NCBI RefSeq assembly: GCF_904424705.1
Contig: NZ_CAJGBF010000017.1
Span: 19,174 to 83,173 of the forward strand
Source: Rossellomorea arthrocnemi
Lineage (GTDB): Bacteria > Bacillota > Bacilli > Bacillales > Bacillaceae_B
Direction of reading: 5' to 3'
DNA length: 64,000 nucleotides
The stretch's first letter is position 1. Each line of letters begins with the position of its first letter. A program made the translations under genes and the position numbers. A model generated the notes under the pieces. That model saw only the letters and a program-made list of their open reading frames with translations. It did no database searches and was not told the DNA's origin. Of the stretch, positions 5,869-15,232 are shown piece after piece.

Positions 5869-8631
5869 TTAACTTTTAAAAACCCTACCATCTCTAATAC
5901 TATAAGAACATACTACTTGATTAAATTCATCTACCACTCTAACCTTTACACCATCTGCTTTCTGAACCCAAGGCTCAGCTAGTAATTTATCTTCACTGAA
6001 ATTCTGCGAGTTCACGACCTTTCTCCATGAATATGTGGAGGAATCGTAATTATACAATATGTTTTTTAAAATCTCTTTTACATGTAAGGTTCCATATGTC
6101 CTTCCATCATTAGAAACTACTATACTATACTTTGTTGCTTTTTTGTGTGGTGGATTTAGAGTATTAATATCTAAGTAGTGTAGTGTTTGACCATTTCTAA
6201 TATTATTTAAGAACGGAGATTCCTTTTTCGTTTCGGTTACTATTATTAATTTCTCCTTGGCTCTAGTTAATGCTACATAAAAAAGCCTCTGTTCTTCTTC
6301 GTAGACTTTTGAAGGTGTAGAGCCTAACACTTCAAAAAATACATTTCTTGGATGCAAAAGGGGAAAGCTTCTCTCTATTGCATCTAATACAATGATAGTA
6401 TCCTCTTCTTTTCCTTTAAATGTATGAACGGTATTTATGGATACGATTAACTCTCTTTTATCTTCAGGAAATTCCTTACGAATAGCTTCAATGAATTTAT
6501 CTTGGAAATTTCCATACCCTTTTTCATGAAGGTTATAATATGGTATCCCATTTTTCCTTCTCGTAAGTAGCGCCACCCGATTTCCCTTTTCCAGAACACT
6601 ATTAATCATTCTTATTAACGCTGGAGTAATTAAGTCTCCTTGATAAAAAGATCTCTCATATTCAGAAGGGTTGAATTGGTCTAAATGGGTAATAAATACT
6701 TCCCCTTCTGTCTCTCTATATGGTTTCGAAGGTTTACCCCTTCCTTCCATTAATTGGTTTCCAACTTCTACTATTTTCTGATAGGATCGATAGTTAGTTG
6801 CTAAATGTAGACGTGTAGATTTATTAATTAATGTTGGAAACTCTTCAAAATATGTAAGGTCTGACCCAGCAAATCCATTAATGGCTTGCCAATCATCACC
6901 TACACAAAACAGGTTTAAATTATTATTATTACCCATCACCGAGGAAACTAACTCATTGAATAAAAAAGAAAAGTCCTGAAACTCATCTATAAATAAATAT
7001 TTTATATGTCGAAGACTACCAGACCCTTTCTTTCTTCGCCACTGAACTTCACCTCTTTTTACCAATTCAATTGCACGATACAACAAACCGTCAAAATCCT
7101 CTTCGTTATTCTGCACCAGGTAATCTAAATAACTTTCGTAGATTCTCCAAATTACTCTTAAGAAATCAAGTTCTAAGTTACTTAATTGATATTTTCTCTC
7201 TACTACCAAATCTGCAACATCTTTGGGAATTAACATCTTCTTTCTGCATCTACTAATAAAAGAGCTACAAACCATACTAAATTCATCAACAGATCTATTC
7301 TTAATACGCTCCCATATCTCATCGTCTGAAAGCTTCTTCATATTAGGAAAGTGCTTTTTTAAAGTAGGAGTTAATATGTTTTGAGTTTCTTCAGTGCTAT
7401 AACAATTTTTCGGATATAGGTCAATAAAAGCATAATCTTTCCTACTACTCCAATAATCTATTTTTTGAAATAGTTCCCTATCGTAGTCAGGATCCCCAAA
7501 CAAACCGAAGTACTCAATAACAATTCCTTTTATATAGTGGTTTCTTAACTCGATAGTAAAATCAGGTCTATAATTTAATCCATTCCAAGAGAAATTTTTT
7601 TCATAATAGTATTGTATATCATGCTCAAACAAATAGTCAGCAATCCTTTTTTCTCCCATTGACTTATAGTATTTACCGTCCAATCCAATATAAGGTAAGG
7701 AACGGCGGTACTTTAACATATCCTCTTTATTAAGGTTGTGACCTTTTTTGATGATACGATCCCAATCTTCTCTAAAGTAGTTCATCATTAGCTTTTTAAT
7801 TTCATCAGCATACTTGGGGTTATGTATATATGAATCTATTACACTTTGAACGGAGGAACTCTTTTCTAGTTTATCTAATTCATCATAAACTAAGTTCTCT
7901 TCTGGATGAACCATTGCGTATGCCAAAGCATGAAAGGTCATAGCTTGAGGAGACTCATCCTTTAGCACCTTTTCTAACCTTTCATTCACTTCCATTGCTG
8001 CCTCTTTATTAAATGCTAGAATTAGTATTTCTGAAGGGTCTATTTTGCAATGTTTAATTAAAAATACTGTCTTATTGATAATTGTTCTAGTTTTTCCACT
8101 ACCCGCTCGTGCTACAACTTGTACATTATCCCATACATTGGCTATACACTCTGCCTGCTCAGTGTCTGGAATCTCTAAGTTATTGTTTTGAAACCAGTCC
8201 AAAACAAATTGAGTTAGAACTTTATTAAAATCTTCTTTGGTTAAGTTCTCTCTCAAATTATCACGCCAATATTCTCTAGCTTGCAAGTAACGTTCTTGTA
8301 TAATAATATTTAGTTCTTTTATCTTTTGTTCCTTCTCTTGATGAAGGATACGTTGCTTTTCTTCCTCTTCTTTTTCTTTAGCTCTTTGTCGCTTTTGACC
8401 TTCCTGGTATATGAGGTAATTTAATTCACTTGCATTTAATGTTTTATAATACTGTAGAAAAACCTCATAATCTTCCTCACTGTTAAGCAAGAATTTGGGC
8501 TCAACATGAAGAAAAGTAATCTGTAACTTACAATCAACGCATTCGTATAAAAATTTAGTTAACTTAGTAGATTTCGAGATAAAATAGGCTGATCCACAAA
8601 CACTGCACTTATTAAGAATGATTTTATGCAT
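5869..8631 (-). CDS. UvrD/Rep-family helicase with zinc ribbon and embedded PD-(D/E)xK-like domain
   Basis: About 920 residues from ATG 8631 (AAAGGA upstream); the frame stays open to a TTG at 8706 that lacks a ribosome-binding site. Parts in order: an N-terminal C4 zinc ribbon (CSVCG ... CVDC); a Lys/Glu-rich coiled coil; helicase motif I ARAGSGKTRT; motif Ia region (LAFNKEAAMEV); an insert with GEKRIADYLFEH, YRPDFTI and VIEYFG that matches a PD-(D/E)xK nuclease core; Walker B FIDEFQDF; motif III GDDWQAINGF; NYRS; HTFKGKE; and the final LFYVALTRAKEKL. It is a superfamily 1A DNA helicase with a probable nuclease. On a mobile island beside recombinases it may serve anti-phage defence or element maintenance; neither is shown by the sequence. 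Confidence 0.85.
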   Translation of the reverse strand: MHKIILNKCSVCGSAYFISKSTKLTKFLYECVDCKLQITFLHVEPKFLLNSEEDYEVFLQYYKTLNASELNYLIYQEGQKRQRAKEKEEEEKQRILHQEKEQKIKELNIIIQERYLQAREYWRDNLRENLTKEDFNKVLTQFVLDWFQNNNLEIPDTEQAECIANVWDNVQVVARAGSGKTRTIINKTVFLIKHCKIDPSEILILAFNKEAAMEVNERLEKVLKDESPQAMTFHALAYAMVHPEENLVYDELDKLEKSSSVQSVIDSYIHNPKYADEIKKLMMNYFREDWDRIIKKGHNLNKEDMLKYRRSLPYIGLDGKYYKSMGEKRIADYLFEHDIQYYYEKNFSWNGLNYRPDFTIELRNHYIKGIVIEYFGLFGDPDYDRELFQKIDYWSSRKDYAFIDLYPKNCYSTEETQNILTPTLKKHFPNMKKLSDDEIWERIKNRSVDEFSMVCSSFISRCRKKMLIPKDVADLVVERKYQLSNLELDFLRVIWRIYESYLDYLVQNNEEDFDGLLYRAIELVKRGEVQWRRKKGSGSLRHIKYLFIDEFQDFSFLFNELVSSVMGNNNNLNLFCVGDDWQAINGFAGSDLTYFEEFPTLINKSTRLHLATNYRSYQKIVEVGNQLMEGRGKPSKPYRETEGEVFITHLDQFNPSEYERSFYQGDLITPALIRMINSVLEKGNRVALLTRRKNGIPYYNLHEKGYGNFQDKFIEAIRKEFPEDKRELIVSINTVHTFKGKEEDTIIVLDAIERSFPLLHPRNVFFEVLGSTPSKVYEEEQRLFYVALTRAKEKLIIVTETKKESPFLNNIRNGQTLHYLDINTLNPPHKKATKYSIVVSNDGRTYGTLHVKEILKNILYNYDSSTYSWRKVVNSQNFSEDKLLAEPWVQKADGVKVRVVDEFNQVVCSYSIRDGRVFKS

Positions 8632-8702
8632 ATAAATCGGTCCTTTAACCCAATATTTCCTTCTATTACCATATTCGCATAAAACTTTCGCATTTGCATC
8701 TA

Positions 8703-8761
8703 TCAATAGAAAAATATCAAGGATTTAGAAGTCTTGATTGTGGAAGACCATTTTCTATTGA
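8703..8761. repeat. Nested inverted repeat upstream of the helicase gene
   Basis: TCAATAGAAAA (8703-8713) pairs with TTTTCTATTGA (8751-8761). Inside, ATCAAG (8716-8721) pairs with CTTGAT (8733-8738). It lies upstream of the helicase start at 8631 and downstream of the gene ending at 8892, so it may be a terminator for that gene or a regulatory structure. Confidence 0.5.
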
Positions 8762-8891
8762 ATAGTATGGTTGTACTATGCACTAGCATAAAAACCACTC
8801 CGAACAAAAATACTAGGGACTAGACATCTAAATGCCAACCATGAGTTATTGTCCACAAAGCCTCTTTAATACCTAAAAAAATAAAACGCTA

Positions 8892-9203
8892 TCAGTCAGC
8901 AAATCGACTAATCAGAGAAAAAATATACGCAGTGTTCCTTGATTTTCTGCTGACCTCATGTCTAACTCCCGTCTCCTCATTCACCCAACGATCATAGTAA
9001 GAAAAAACAAACAAAAAATCCTTTTTTGATATAGCCCTTTGCTTAGATAAATTGCAGGATGGTGTATGTTCAGTAGTGCTGTCGATGTACAATTTCTCTC
9101 CTTGGACTGAAGCCCTAAACCAAAGACCAGTTGTAGTTTGCAGATCCTCTCTTGAAGAAGATAGTCCTGATATAACTCTACTCCATAATGTTTCTCCGTT
9201 CAT
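8892..9203 (-). CDS. Hypothetical 103-residue protein next to the helicase
   Basis: Starts at ATG 9203 with GAGGTG 8 bases upstream; an in-frame ATG at 9248 has a poorer site. The sequence is compact and not low-complexity: NGETLWSRVISGLSSSRED near the start, a middle with WFRASVQGEKLYID, and ISKKDFLFVFSYYDRWVNE followed by EVSRKSRNTAYIF toward the end. I do not recognise a named family. It shares orientation with the helicase about 260 bases downstream and may be a partner, but a nested inverted repeat lies between them. Confidence 0.6.
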   Translation of the reverse strand: MNGETLWSRVISGLSSSREDLQTTTGLWFRASVQGEKLYIDSTTEHTPSCNLSKQRAISKKDFLFVFSYYDRWVNEETGVRHEVSRKSRNTAYIFSLISRFAD

Positions 9204-9301
9204 TACTTTACACCTCGGCACGCTAGATTTATTACCATAATTATACATACCTTATACCCTTTTATCTATGTATATCTTCATATATCTGTATAAACAATAA
9301 A

Positions 9302-9337
9302 ACCGCCAATCAGGTTATTGTTCCCTTGATTGGCGGT
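9302..9337 (-). terminator. Terminator overlapping the stop of a gene remnant
   Basis: ACCGCCAATCA and TGATTGGCGGT form an 11-bp stem with a 14-base loop. The minus-strand arm is followed by TTTTATTG. The stop codon of the remnant upstream (TGA at 9310-9312) falls within the stem. Confidence 0.7.
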
Positions 9338-9477
9338 CGGTTCAATATCTTATCTTTCAAGTCAAGCTCAACCCCTAACTTAAACTCTACAGTCACTTTA
9401 TCACCATCAACAGTTACCTTCTCATGTCGTTTCAATGCGCAGTAAAGGTCTACTACGCAGTGAACAATAATTTCTTT
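9310..9477 (-). pseudogene. C-terminal gene remnant, possibly of a recombinase
   Basis: About 55 codons stay open without a plausible start and end at TGA 9310, directly on a terminator. The peptide contains LYCALKRHEKVTVDGDKV and then FKLGVELDLKDKI, alternating beta-strand-like segments such as are often found at the C-termini of large serine recombinases. An in-frame stop lies just upstream (9478-9480). I read it as the tail of a gene destroyed when the integrase region was assembled. Homology to recombinases is only suggestive. Confidence 0.35.
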
Positions 9478-9668
9478 TCACATATCTTTTAAATGCCTTT
9501 ACTAGACAGCAGCCAATAGCCTTACTCCGCCTCTTCTATTTTCATCTCGCTTCATTTTTTACTCTTCACCAGCTTTAACTAATCATATTGTATCCATTAA
9601 TAATAAAGCATGTATGTTTCACTTCCCTTAATACCAATACTGTTACAAAAGTTAAAGGAGGAATTAAA

Positions 9669-11396
9669 TTGAATCAAATAAAAAGTGTAGCAATATACGT
9701 ACGAGTCAGCACAGAAGAGCAAGCTAGTGAAGGCTATAGTATAGCTGCACAACTTCAGACTTTGCGCCAATATACCTCACTATATGGGTGGCAGATTGCT
9801 GAAGAATATGTCGATGAAGGAATTAGTGGTAAAGATATAAAGGGCCGGCCTGCAATGCAACGACTGGTATCAGACGTTTCCAAAGATAAATTTCAAGCCG
9901 TACTTGTATGGAAAATATCACGCCTTTCACGTAATATGTTGGATACCCTTGTCCTGTTAGATAAATTTGAAGAGTATGATGTAAAGTTCATTTCCTACTC
10001 TGAGAATTTTGATACATCGAGTCCGATTGGAAAACTTGTCGTTCAACTGATGGCATCCATTGCTGAAATGGAAAGAAATACTTTATCAGAAAATGTGAAG
10101 CTCGGAATGACACAGAGGGCTAGAGAAGGTAGCTGGAATGGGGGAGTGGTTTTCGGATATGATTCTGTGGAAAAAGATCTTATTGTTAACCCGAAAGAAG
10201 CAAAAATTGTTCAATTGATCTTTAATTTATATGCAGAAGGCAGTGGTCTTAAGGCAATAGCTAATCACTTAAATAAAGCTCATTATAGGACAAAACGCGG
10301 TAAACACTTTTCAATTAATGGTATTGCTACAATATTAGATAATCCTATCTATAATGGTAAAATTCGATGGTTACAAGTTGAGAACTGGGATAAAAAGAGA
10401 AGGCGTGGTAAAAATGTTAACCCCATCTTAGTTGTAGGAAAACACGAAGTAATTATCTCCAACGAGCTTTGGAATATTGTTCAAGCACGAAGACAGAGTA
10501 AGTCCTTTAAGCAGCGTCAATCAAACGAACCTTTCCTTTTAAGTGGTATCCTGCGATGTCCTGATTGCGGACAAGGTATGGTCCCATCTATTACTACTTC
10601 TACTCGAAAAGATGGAACAAAACGAAAACATCGTTATTATGTATGTGGTGCATTCCATAACAAAGGGTCATCTGCCTGCAAAGCGAATTCAATTAAAGCT
10701 TACGATACAGAAGATGCTGTTATTAACCGTATAACAGCTTTCCTAATCGATTCAGACGGCTTTCATCAAACTTTAGAAAATATAAATAAAGACACAGTCC
10801 AGTCGAATGTGAAATTAAAAGAGCAGTTAGATAATATTGAAACAGAGCTTAGAGAAGCCAATGCCATTCAAGAAAAATATATGGAAGCATTTGAACAAAA
10901 TCTCTTGCCTGTTTCCATGCTACAGGAACGGTTACAGAAGTTAACTAATTCAAGGAATGACTTAGAACAAAAGAAAAATGAACTTAGTGTTCAACTAAGT
11001 TCATCAGATTCGAAAATAATTCCACCAGACGTGGTTAGACATTTATTAGAGCAGTATGTCCAAGCCTTTCAACAGTCTCCAAGAGAAAAGAGAAAACAGC
11101 TTTTTCAGCTTTTGCTAAATAAGATCACAATCAAACAAGCCGATGGCCGTTCTCGGACCATTGATAAAATTGAACTTGATTTTGATTTTACCGAAGTCAA
11201 TCTGTCTAAGACATTTACACTTCTCCACATATTATATCTTGAATCGAATTATTCAGAGGAAAGTTCCTCAAGTACTGATTTAAAAGACAAAATGCCGCCT
11301 TATCTCCAACTTTTTTTGCCTCTATTTATGGTACGGTTCACCCCGATTAATCCGAAAAGCCCGATAAATCTGCTCGACCAAAATCAGTCTCATTAA
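9669..11396 (+). CDS. Large serine integrase of the rlmH-inserted island
   Basis: 575 residues from TTG 9669, preceded by AAAGGAGG with a 7-base gap; an upstream in-frame start at 9588 lacks a binding site. The resolvase domain has [16 protein letters not shown] (Ser about residue 14), DEGISGKD and [10 protein letters not shown] recombinase domain ([14 protein letters not shown]) and a zinc ribbon (CPDCGQGM ... CGAFHNKG) follow, then a coiled coil. It adjoins the attachment site and is the only recombinase on the plus strand, so it is the best candidate for the enzyme that integrated the island. Its last 24 or so codons run antisense through the 3' end of rlmH, so the C-terminus is partly encoded by the target. 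Confidence 0.9.
   Translation: MNQIKSVAIYVRVSTEEQASEGYSIAAQLQTLRQYTSLYGWQIAEEYVDEGISGKDIKGRPAMQRLVSDVSKDKFQAVLVWKISRLSRNMLDTLVLLDKFEEYDVKFISYSENFDTSSPIGKLVVQLMASIAEMERNTLSENVKLGMTQRAREGSWNGGVVFGYDSVEKDLIVNPKEAKIVQLIFNLYAEGSGLKAIANHLNKAHYRTKRGKHFSINGIATILDNPIYNGKIRWLQVENWDKKRRRGKNVNPILVVGKHEVIISNELWNIVQARRQSKSFKQRQSNEPFLLSGILRCPDCGQGMVPSITTSTRKDGTKRKHRYYVCGAFHNKGSSACKANSIKAYDTEDAVINRITAFLIDSDGFHQTLENINKDTVQSNVKLKEQLDNIETELREANAIQEKYMEAFEQNLLPVSMLQERLQKLTNSRNDLEQKKNELSVQLSSSDSKIIPPDVVRHLLEQYVQAFQQSPREKRKQLFQLLLNKITIKQADGRSRTIDKIELDFDFTEVNLSKTFTLLHILYLESNYSEESSSSTDLKDKMPPYLQLFLPLFMVRFTPINPKSPINLLDQNQSH
11318..11345. other. Probable attachment junction (attR) at the 3' end of rlmH
   Basis: On the minus strand rlmH ends GAACCGTACCATAAATAG. 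Staphylococcal SCC elements insert at the same place in rlmH, in a sequence ending CATAAATGA. The island's integrase and AT-rich genes lie directly outside this point. The exact core and the partner site cannot be fixed, because the other end of the island is left of the window and I see no second copy of this sequence between 1 and 11,317. Confidence 0.6.
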
Positions 11397-11801
11397 CTGA
11401 TGGGGGAAAGTCATTTTCGAAAAGGAGAGTGTCTCATTCGACCGTTTGATGACATCATCACTAAGTCCCAGTGATCCGCCTATCACAAATGCCACTTTAC
11501 TTTTTCCGTACGTAGCCAGCTTGTCCAGATTGTCCGCAAGTTCCTCTGACGACCGCATTTTCCCTTGAATGGCGAGGGCAATAACATGGTGATCGGGTGA
11601 GATCTTCGCAAGGATCCGCTCTCCTTCTTTGTTCTTCACTTGTTCCATTTCAGAATCACTTAAGACTTCAGGTGCCTTTTCGTCAGCCAGCTCGATGATA
11701 TCCAACTTCGCATAGGCACCAAGGCGCTTCACATATTCACTGATTCCTTGCTTTAAATATTTTTCTTTTAATTTACCAACCGTTACAATGGTGATGTTCA
11801 C
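11322..11801 (-). CDS. rlmH: 23S rRNA pseudouridine-1915 N3-methyltransferase RlmH
   Basis: SPOUT-fold methyltransferase acting on pseudouridine 1915 in helix 69 of 23S rRNA, using S-adenosylmethionine. From GTG 11801 the protein has 159 residues, the usual length, and starts with [14 protein letters not shown] as in B. subtilis. The SAM-binding knot [13 protein letters not shown] and the C-terminal [13 protein letters not shown] are intact. The frame can be extended to a TTG at 11825, but family length favours the GTG. The last codons form the island's insertion site, and the integrase gene overlaps its 3' end antiparallel by 75 bases. Function appears preserved after insertion. Confidence 0.96.
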   Translation of the reverse strand: MNITIVTVGKLKEKYLKQGISEYVKRLGAYAKLDIIELADEKAPEVLSDSEMEQVKNKEGERILAKISPDHHVIALAIQGKMRSSEELADNLDKLATYGKSKVAFVIGGSLGLSDDVIKRSNETLSFSKMTFPHQLMRLILVEQIYRAFRINRGEPYHK

Positions 11802-11895
11802 TATCCACACTCGCTTTACAAACAATTTACAAACACGTTATCCACAGAAATTATCCACATATCCACAAATCACTTCCGCATATAGTATGGGAATA

Positions 11896-12054
11896 TTAGT
11901 TCGCCACTATATATACGGCGTTATTCCCACAATATTCACATGTTGTGGATAACTTCTTATCTTCAGAAACCTCTGTTAGTTGAGGCGCTACCTCATGCTC
12001 ATCGACGACAATATCCATGGCTAATTCCACGTGTTCCAGGCAGCAATAAATCAT
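11896..12054 (-). CDS. CxxH/CxxC small metal-binding-type protein
   Basis: A 52-residue protein from ATG 12054 with AAGGAGGAAAC upstream. It has CLEH near the start (CxxH) and CEYC near the end (CxxC), the signature of a small Bacillus family named after these motifs, usually found between rlmH and htrC. The four ligands suggest a bound zinc, which is inference. It is separated from htrC by a terminator and so has its own promoter, in a region full of DnaA boxes. Function unknown. Confidence 0.8.
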   Translation of the reverse strand: MIYCCLEHVELAMDIVVDEHEVAPQLTEVSEDKKLSTTCEYCGNNAVYIVAN

Positions 12055-12124
12055 GTCGTTTCCTCCTTATCATTCTTTAAGTTCTTGATTATATACTTAT
12101 CCACACTCATCATATCATGTAAAG

Positions 12125-12162
12125 AAAAAGCAGAAAAGGGCGCATGCCTTTCCTGCTTTTCG
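12125..12162 (-). terminator. Terminator downstream of htrC
   Basis: AAAAGCAG pairs with CTGCTTTT and the inner AAAGG-type bases extend the stem around GGGCGCATGCC. It lies just after the htrC stop, and the minus-strand arm ends in T-rich sequence. Confidence 0.75.
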
Positions 12163-12175
12163 TTTTATCCACAAT

Positions 12176-13420
12176 CTACAATCGCGATTCATCCGTTAAT
12201 TTCATTGTGACTTCTTTCTTCTTACCATTCCGGTAGAAGGTAACCTTCATTTGATCGTTCACTTCTTTTTTATTATAGAGATGCTTACGTAGATCGATTA
12301 CATTCTCAATCTTCTCACCGTCGAGCTCTGTAATGACATCAAGCTCTTGTAATCCCGCCTGTGCAGCAGGTGAATTCGGAACGGTTTGTCTGATCATAAC
12401 ACCATAATTGATATCTTTCGGCAGCTTTAATGTTTCCTGCTGATGATAAGCAGAAATCTGATTGACGTCTTCCAGGGTCACTCCCATTGCAGGACGCTTG
12501 ACCTCTCCGTATTGCTCAAGGTCTTCTATGATCGGCTCCGCATAGTTGATCGGGATGGCAAGTCCGATCCCTTCCACCGCTTCCTGAGCAATCTTCATGG
12601 AGTTGATTCCGACCAGCTGTCCGGAAATATTAATTAGTGCTCCACCGCTATTACCCGGGTTAATGGCTGCGTCTGTTTGCAGGACTTCTGCATTCCAATC
12701 TTCCATCCCGTCCTGATTAATATCGACAGGGATGGTTCTTTCCACACCTGAAACGACACCCTGCGTCACGGAACCTGAAAATTGCAGTCCAAGGGGGTTA
12801 CCGATGGCGATGACAGGTTCGCCTGCTTTCAGCTCATCTGAATTCCCAAACTCAGCAATAACATCTTTCTTGATCTTGCTTCCATCGATTTCAATGACGG
12901 CAAGGTCTGTCCAAACGTCAGTACCACGGAGCTTAGCAGGAACCTTCGTACCGTCAGCCAGGGTCACCTCCAACTGATCTGCCCCTTCGACAACGTGATT
13001 GTTCGTCACGATATAGACTGTTTTTCCTTCTTTTTTATACATAACCCCAGATCCCGTACCTGCCTGCTGATCCTGGGTCTGTCCACCACCCTGACCCCAG
13101 AAGCTCTGGGACTGGATATTCGTAATACCGACCACGGAATCCCCTGTCTTTTCCACGGCTTTTGTCACATCCGTGGTCACATCGACAGACACATTCTGAG
13201 TGGTTCCATTGTGATAGGTCTCGTCCGTTTTTTTCAGATCCTGATCCGGTTGGACCGAGTAAGGTAATATATCAAAGTTCGTCAACTGAGGTATGGCCAC
13301 GATCACGAGAATCGCACCAAGGAAGACCCCCAACATCCCCGCCAAAAACATACCTCCCCGATTTCCCTTTTGCCTGCCGCTCCTGCCTTCTGAATTAGGA
13401 TTGTCGTCATAATATCCCAT
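12176..13420 (-). CDS. htrC: Membrane-anchored serine protease HtrC (YyxA)
   Basis: A 414-residue HtrA/DegP-type protease. A charged N-terminus is followed by one transmembrane anchor (GGMFLAGMLGVFLGAILVIV), so the protease faces outward. The trypsin-like domain shows His in VTNNHVVEG (about 142), Asp in WTDLAVIEID (about 172) and Ser in NPGNSGGAL (about 257). A C-terminal PDZ domain follows (PNSPAAQAGLQELDVI). Family members degrade misfolded envelope proteins. The position between the CxxH/CxxC gene and walJ matches B. subtilis, where htrC follows the wal genes. It has an AAAGGATG binding site and its own terminator. Confidence 0.95.
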   Translation of the reverse strand: MGYYDDNPNSEGRSGRQKGNRGGMFLAGMLGVFLGAILVIVAIPQLTNFDILPYSVQPDQDLKKTDETYHNGTTQNVSVDVTTDVTKAVEKTGDSVVGITNIQSQSFWGQGGGQTQDQQAGTGSGVMYKKEGKTVYIVTNNHVVEGADQLEVTLADGTKVPAKLRGTDVWTDLAVIEIDGSKIKKDVIAEFGNSDELKAGEPVIAIGNPLGLQFSGSVTQGVVSGVERTIPVDINQDGMEDWNAEVLQTDAAINPGNSGGALINISGQLVGINSMKIAQEAVEGIGLAIPINYAEPIIEDLEQYGEVKRPAMGVTLEDVNQISAYHQQETLKLPKDINYGVMIRQTVPNSPAAQAGLQELDVITELDGEKIENVIDLRKHLYNKKEVNDQMKVTFYRNGKKKEVTMKLTDESRL

Positions 13421-13550
13421 ATATCTTCATCCTTTCTACCAGCTATTCCTTTTGTTATTTTATCTTTACTAGCACGATTATAGTCAGATTAAATTAAAAA
13501 ATGATGAAAAGAGGGTAAGAAATTCATAATTGTACGATTTATGTAAAAAC

Positions 13551-13582
13551 AAAAAGGCGAAGACAGAAGCCCTCACCTTTTT
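13551..13582 (-). terminator. Terminator of the wal operon
   Basis: On the minus strand AAAGGTGA pairs with the TCTTCGCCTTT side and is followed by TTTTTG. It lies after the walJ stop at 13620 and before htrC. Confidence 0.6.
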
Positions 13583-13619
13583 CATACCTTTAACAGAGAA
13601 ATCATAAACATTTGACGGT

Positions 13620-14414
13620 TTAAATCGCCACTAAAGGTGTTGGTACTTTAGGGTCCGTATCAAATAAATCGATTTGTTCTCCTACCATTATTCCTTTTGA
13701 TTCGAGTGTTTGAGTGACACTCATCCTCGCAAGATCTTTCATATTGTTATCGAGGCTCAGATGGGCCAGGTAAATACCCTTTGTGTTATCCCCCATCACT
13801 TCACTCATGGCGATGGCTGCATCCTCATTGGATACATGTCCGTAATCACTAAGAATCCGACGTTTGATATTCCAAGGGTACCGGCACATCCGGAGCATGC
13901 CTACATCATGATTGCTTTCAAACACATAGGCATCGGCATTGGAGATAATCCCTTTCATCCGATCGCTTACATACCCTGTATCAGTTACAAGCACAAGCTT
14001 CTTATCCCCGTGATGGAATACATAAAACATCGGTTCCGCAGCATCATGTGATACACCGAATGACTCGATGCTCAACCCTCCAAAGTGCTTGGCCGTTTCC
14101 ATTTCAAAGGAAAACTTCTGCTCCGTATCAATTTTCCCCACTAAGCCGTCCATGGCGTTCCAAGTCTTCTCGTTAGCATAAATCGGAAGTTTATACTTCC
14201 TCGCCAACACACCGATCCCCTTGATATGATCACTATGCTCATGGGTGACCAGAATCCCCGACAGATCTTCTATCTTCCGGTCAATCTGACTGAACAAGCC
14301 TTCCATCTGTTTACCGCTTAAACCGGCATCTACAAGGAAGGAATGCTCTTCCGATTCAACAAATATTGCATTTCCTGTACTGCCGCTCGCAAGTACACTA
14401 AAATGCATCGTCAT
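13620..14414 (-). CDS. walJ: Metallo-beta-lactamase-fold protein WalJ (YycJ)
   Basis: 264 residues from ATG 14414 (AGGAG 8 bases upstream; the in-frame GTG at 14423 lies within that site). The start [17 protein letters not shown] and the metal motif [10 protein letters not shown] identify the YycJ/WalJ group of metallo-beta-lactamase-fold proteins. VTDTGYVSD and [10 protein letters not shown] supply further ligands. WalJ is thought to act as a 5'-3' exonuclease and to help coordinate cell division with DNA replication. Last gene of the wal operon, 12 bases after walI. Confidence 0.93.
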   Translation of the reverse strand: MTMHFSVLASGSTGNAIFVESEEHSFLVDAGLSGKQMEGLFSQIDRKIEDLSGILVTHEHSDHIKGIGVLARKYKLPIYANEKTWNAMDGLVGKIDTEQKFSFEMETAKHFGGLSIESFGVSHDAAEPMFYVFHHGDKKLVLVTDTGYVSDRMKGIISNADAYVFESNHDVGMLRMCRYPWNIKRRILSDYGHVSNEDAAIAMSEVMGDNTKGIYLAHLSLDNNMKDLARMSVTQTLESKGIMVGEQIDLFDTDPKVPTPLVAI

Positions 14415-14425
14415 AACGCTCACTC

Positions 14426-15229
14426 CTATGTTTCTATTTCCGGTTTGGTGATCTCTACAATCTGAGCTTCCACTGCGTTGATAAATAAATCTTCTTTCTT
14501 TCCGTCTTTTTCAACAATGAAATGCCAGGTTGGGGCCAATACCTGATAATCATCAATCGGTCCGAAGGTGGAATAACCCAGATTCGGAATATCGGTTATT
14601 TCACTACCATTATCAATTTCATTGTTTTCCACCAAGAATCTTAGAGCATCAAAAGGGGTTACCAACTTTTTCTTTCCAGTAGATTCTTTCAGGTTTTCCA
14701 ACAATGTTTGTTTATAAGAGACGATTTCCTTATCTGTGTTCAAGTAGAGGATCAATTTCCCGTTTGCATTATTAAATATTTTCCGGTCTTGATACGTCTG
14801 AAAATAGACAATGGTCTGATCTTCTTTACTATATTTCCAAAAGCTGTACTGCTCTCCATTTACAATATTTTCTTTTATAAACTCTTTCAATTCAGCCGGA
14901 GAAAAATTATCACTAATAGAAACAGGGTCCTTCAACGTCGAATTAATCGTATTGTCATTTACAGCATTAACTTCTTGATCATCTAATTTTTCAAGATCTT
15001 TTTCACTGATTTTTTTAGTGCTGGCACTGATAATCGCATCTTTCACAGGCTCTTTTGATAGTTTTGGTGGATACTTTATATTAGCCGCTTTTAACGTTTC
15101 TTCAAAGGAAGTCTGCTCTAAAGTAGCGGGGTTGCTTTCTCTGATTTTATTCATAAATATTGTCAGAAGAAAGATATCCAGAACCAGAAATACGATAATG
15201 AATATACTCTTTGTTTTACTCCAATCCAT
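14426..15229 (-). CDS. walI: WalK regulator WalI (YycI)
   Basis: 267 residues. One N-terminal transmembrane helix ([18 protein letters not shown]) is followed by an extracytoplasmic domain of YycI type. WalI and WalH interact with the membrane part of WalK and hold down its kinase activity. The order walK-walH-walI-walJ and the 3-base gap from walH support the call. The C-terminal domain has the [13 protein letters not shown] segment seen in this family. Confidence 0.93.
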   Translation of the reverse strand: MDWSKTKSIFIIVFLVLDIFLLTIFMNKIRESNPATLEQTSFEETLKAANIKYPPKLSKEPVKDAIISASTKKISEKDLEKLDDQEVNAVNDNTINSTLKDPVSISDNFSPAELKEFIKENIVNGEQYSFWKYSKEDQTIVYFQTYQDRKIFNNANGKLILYLNTDKEIVSYKQTLLENLKESTGKKKLVTPFDALRFLVENNEIDNGSEITDIPNLGYSTFGPIDDYQVLAPTWHFIVEKDGKKEDLFINAVEAQIVEITKPEIET

Positions 15230-15232
15230 TGG

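Larger units (their letters stand above)
11838..12173. promoter_or_regulatory. DnaA-box cluster between rlmH and htrC
   Basis: Five exact copies of TTATCCACA occur here: 11838-11846, 11851-11859, 12097-12105 and 12165-12173 on the plus strand and 11944-11952 on the minus strand. A one-mismatch copy lies at 11859-11867. The cluster is about 40 kb from dnaA and spans the small CxxH/CxxC gene. It could titrate DnaA or let DnaA regulate these genes. The boxes are read directly; the role is inference. Confidence 0.75.

Noticed and set aside
5779..5982. Plus-strand frame at the end of the helicase gene
   Set aside because: It is antisense to the helicase C-terminus and its terminator region and has no coding features of its own.
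1..11317. Second attachment site (attL) of the island
   Set aside because: I looked for another copy of the rlmH end (CCGTACCATAAATAG or its complement) and found none in the window; the left end must be outside.
12640..12665. TTACCCGGGTTAA in htrC as a Noc-binding site
   Set aside because: Only the CCCGGG core and a few flanking bases match the consensus; the codons encode the conserved NPGNSGG motif.
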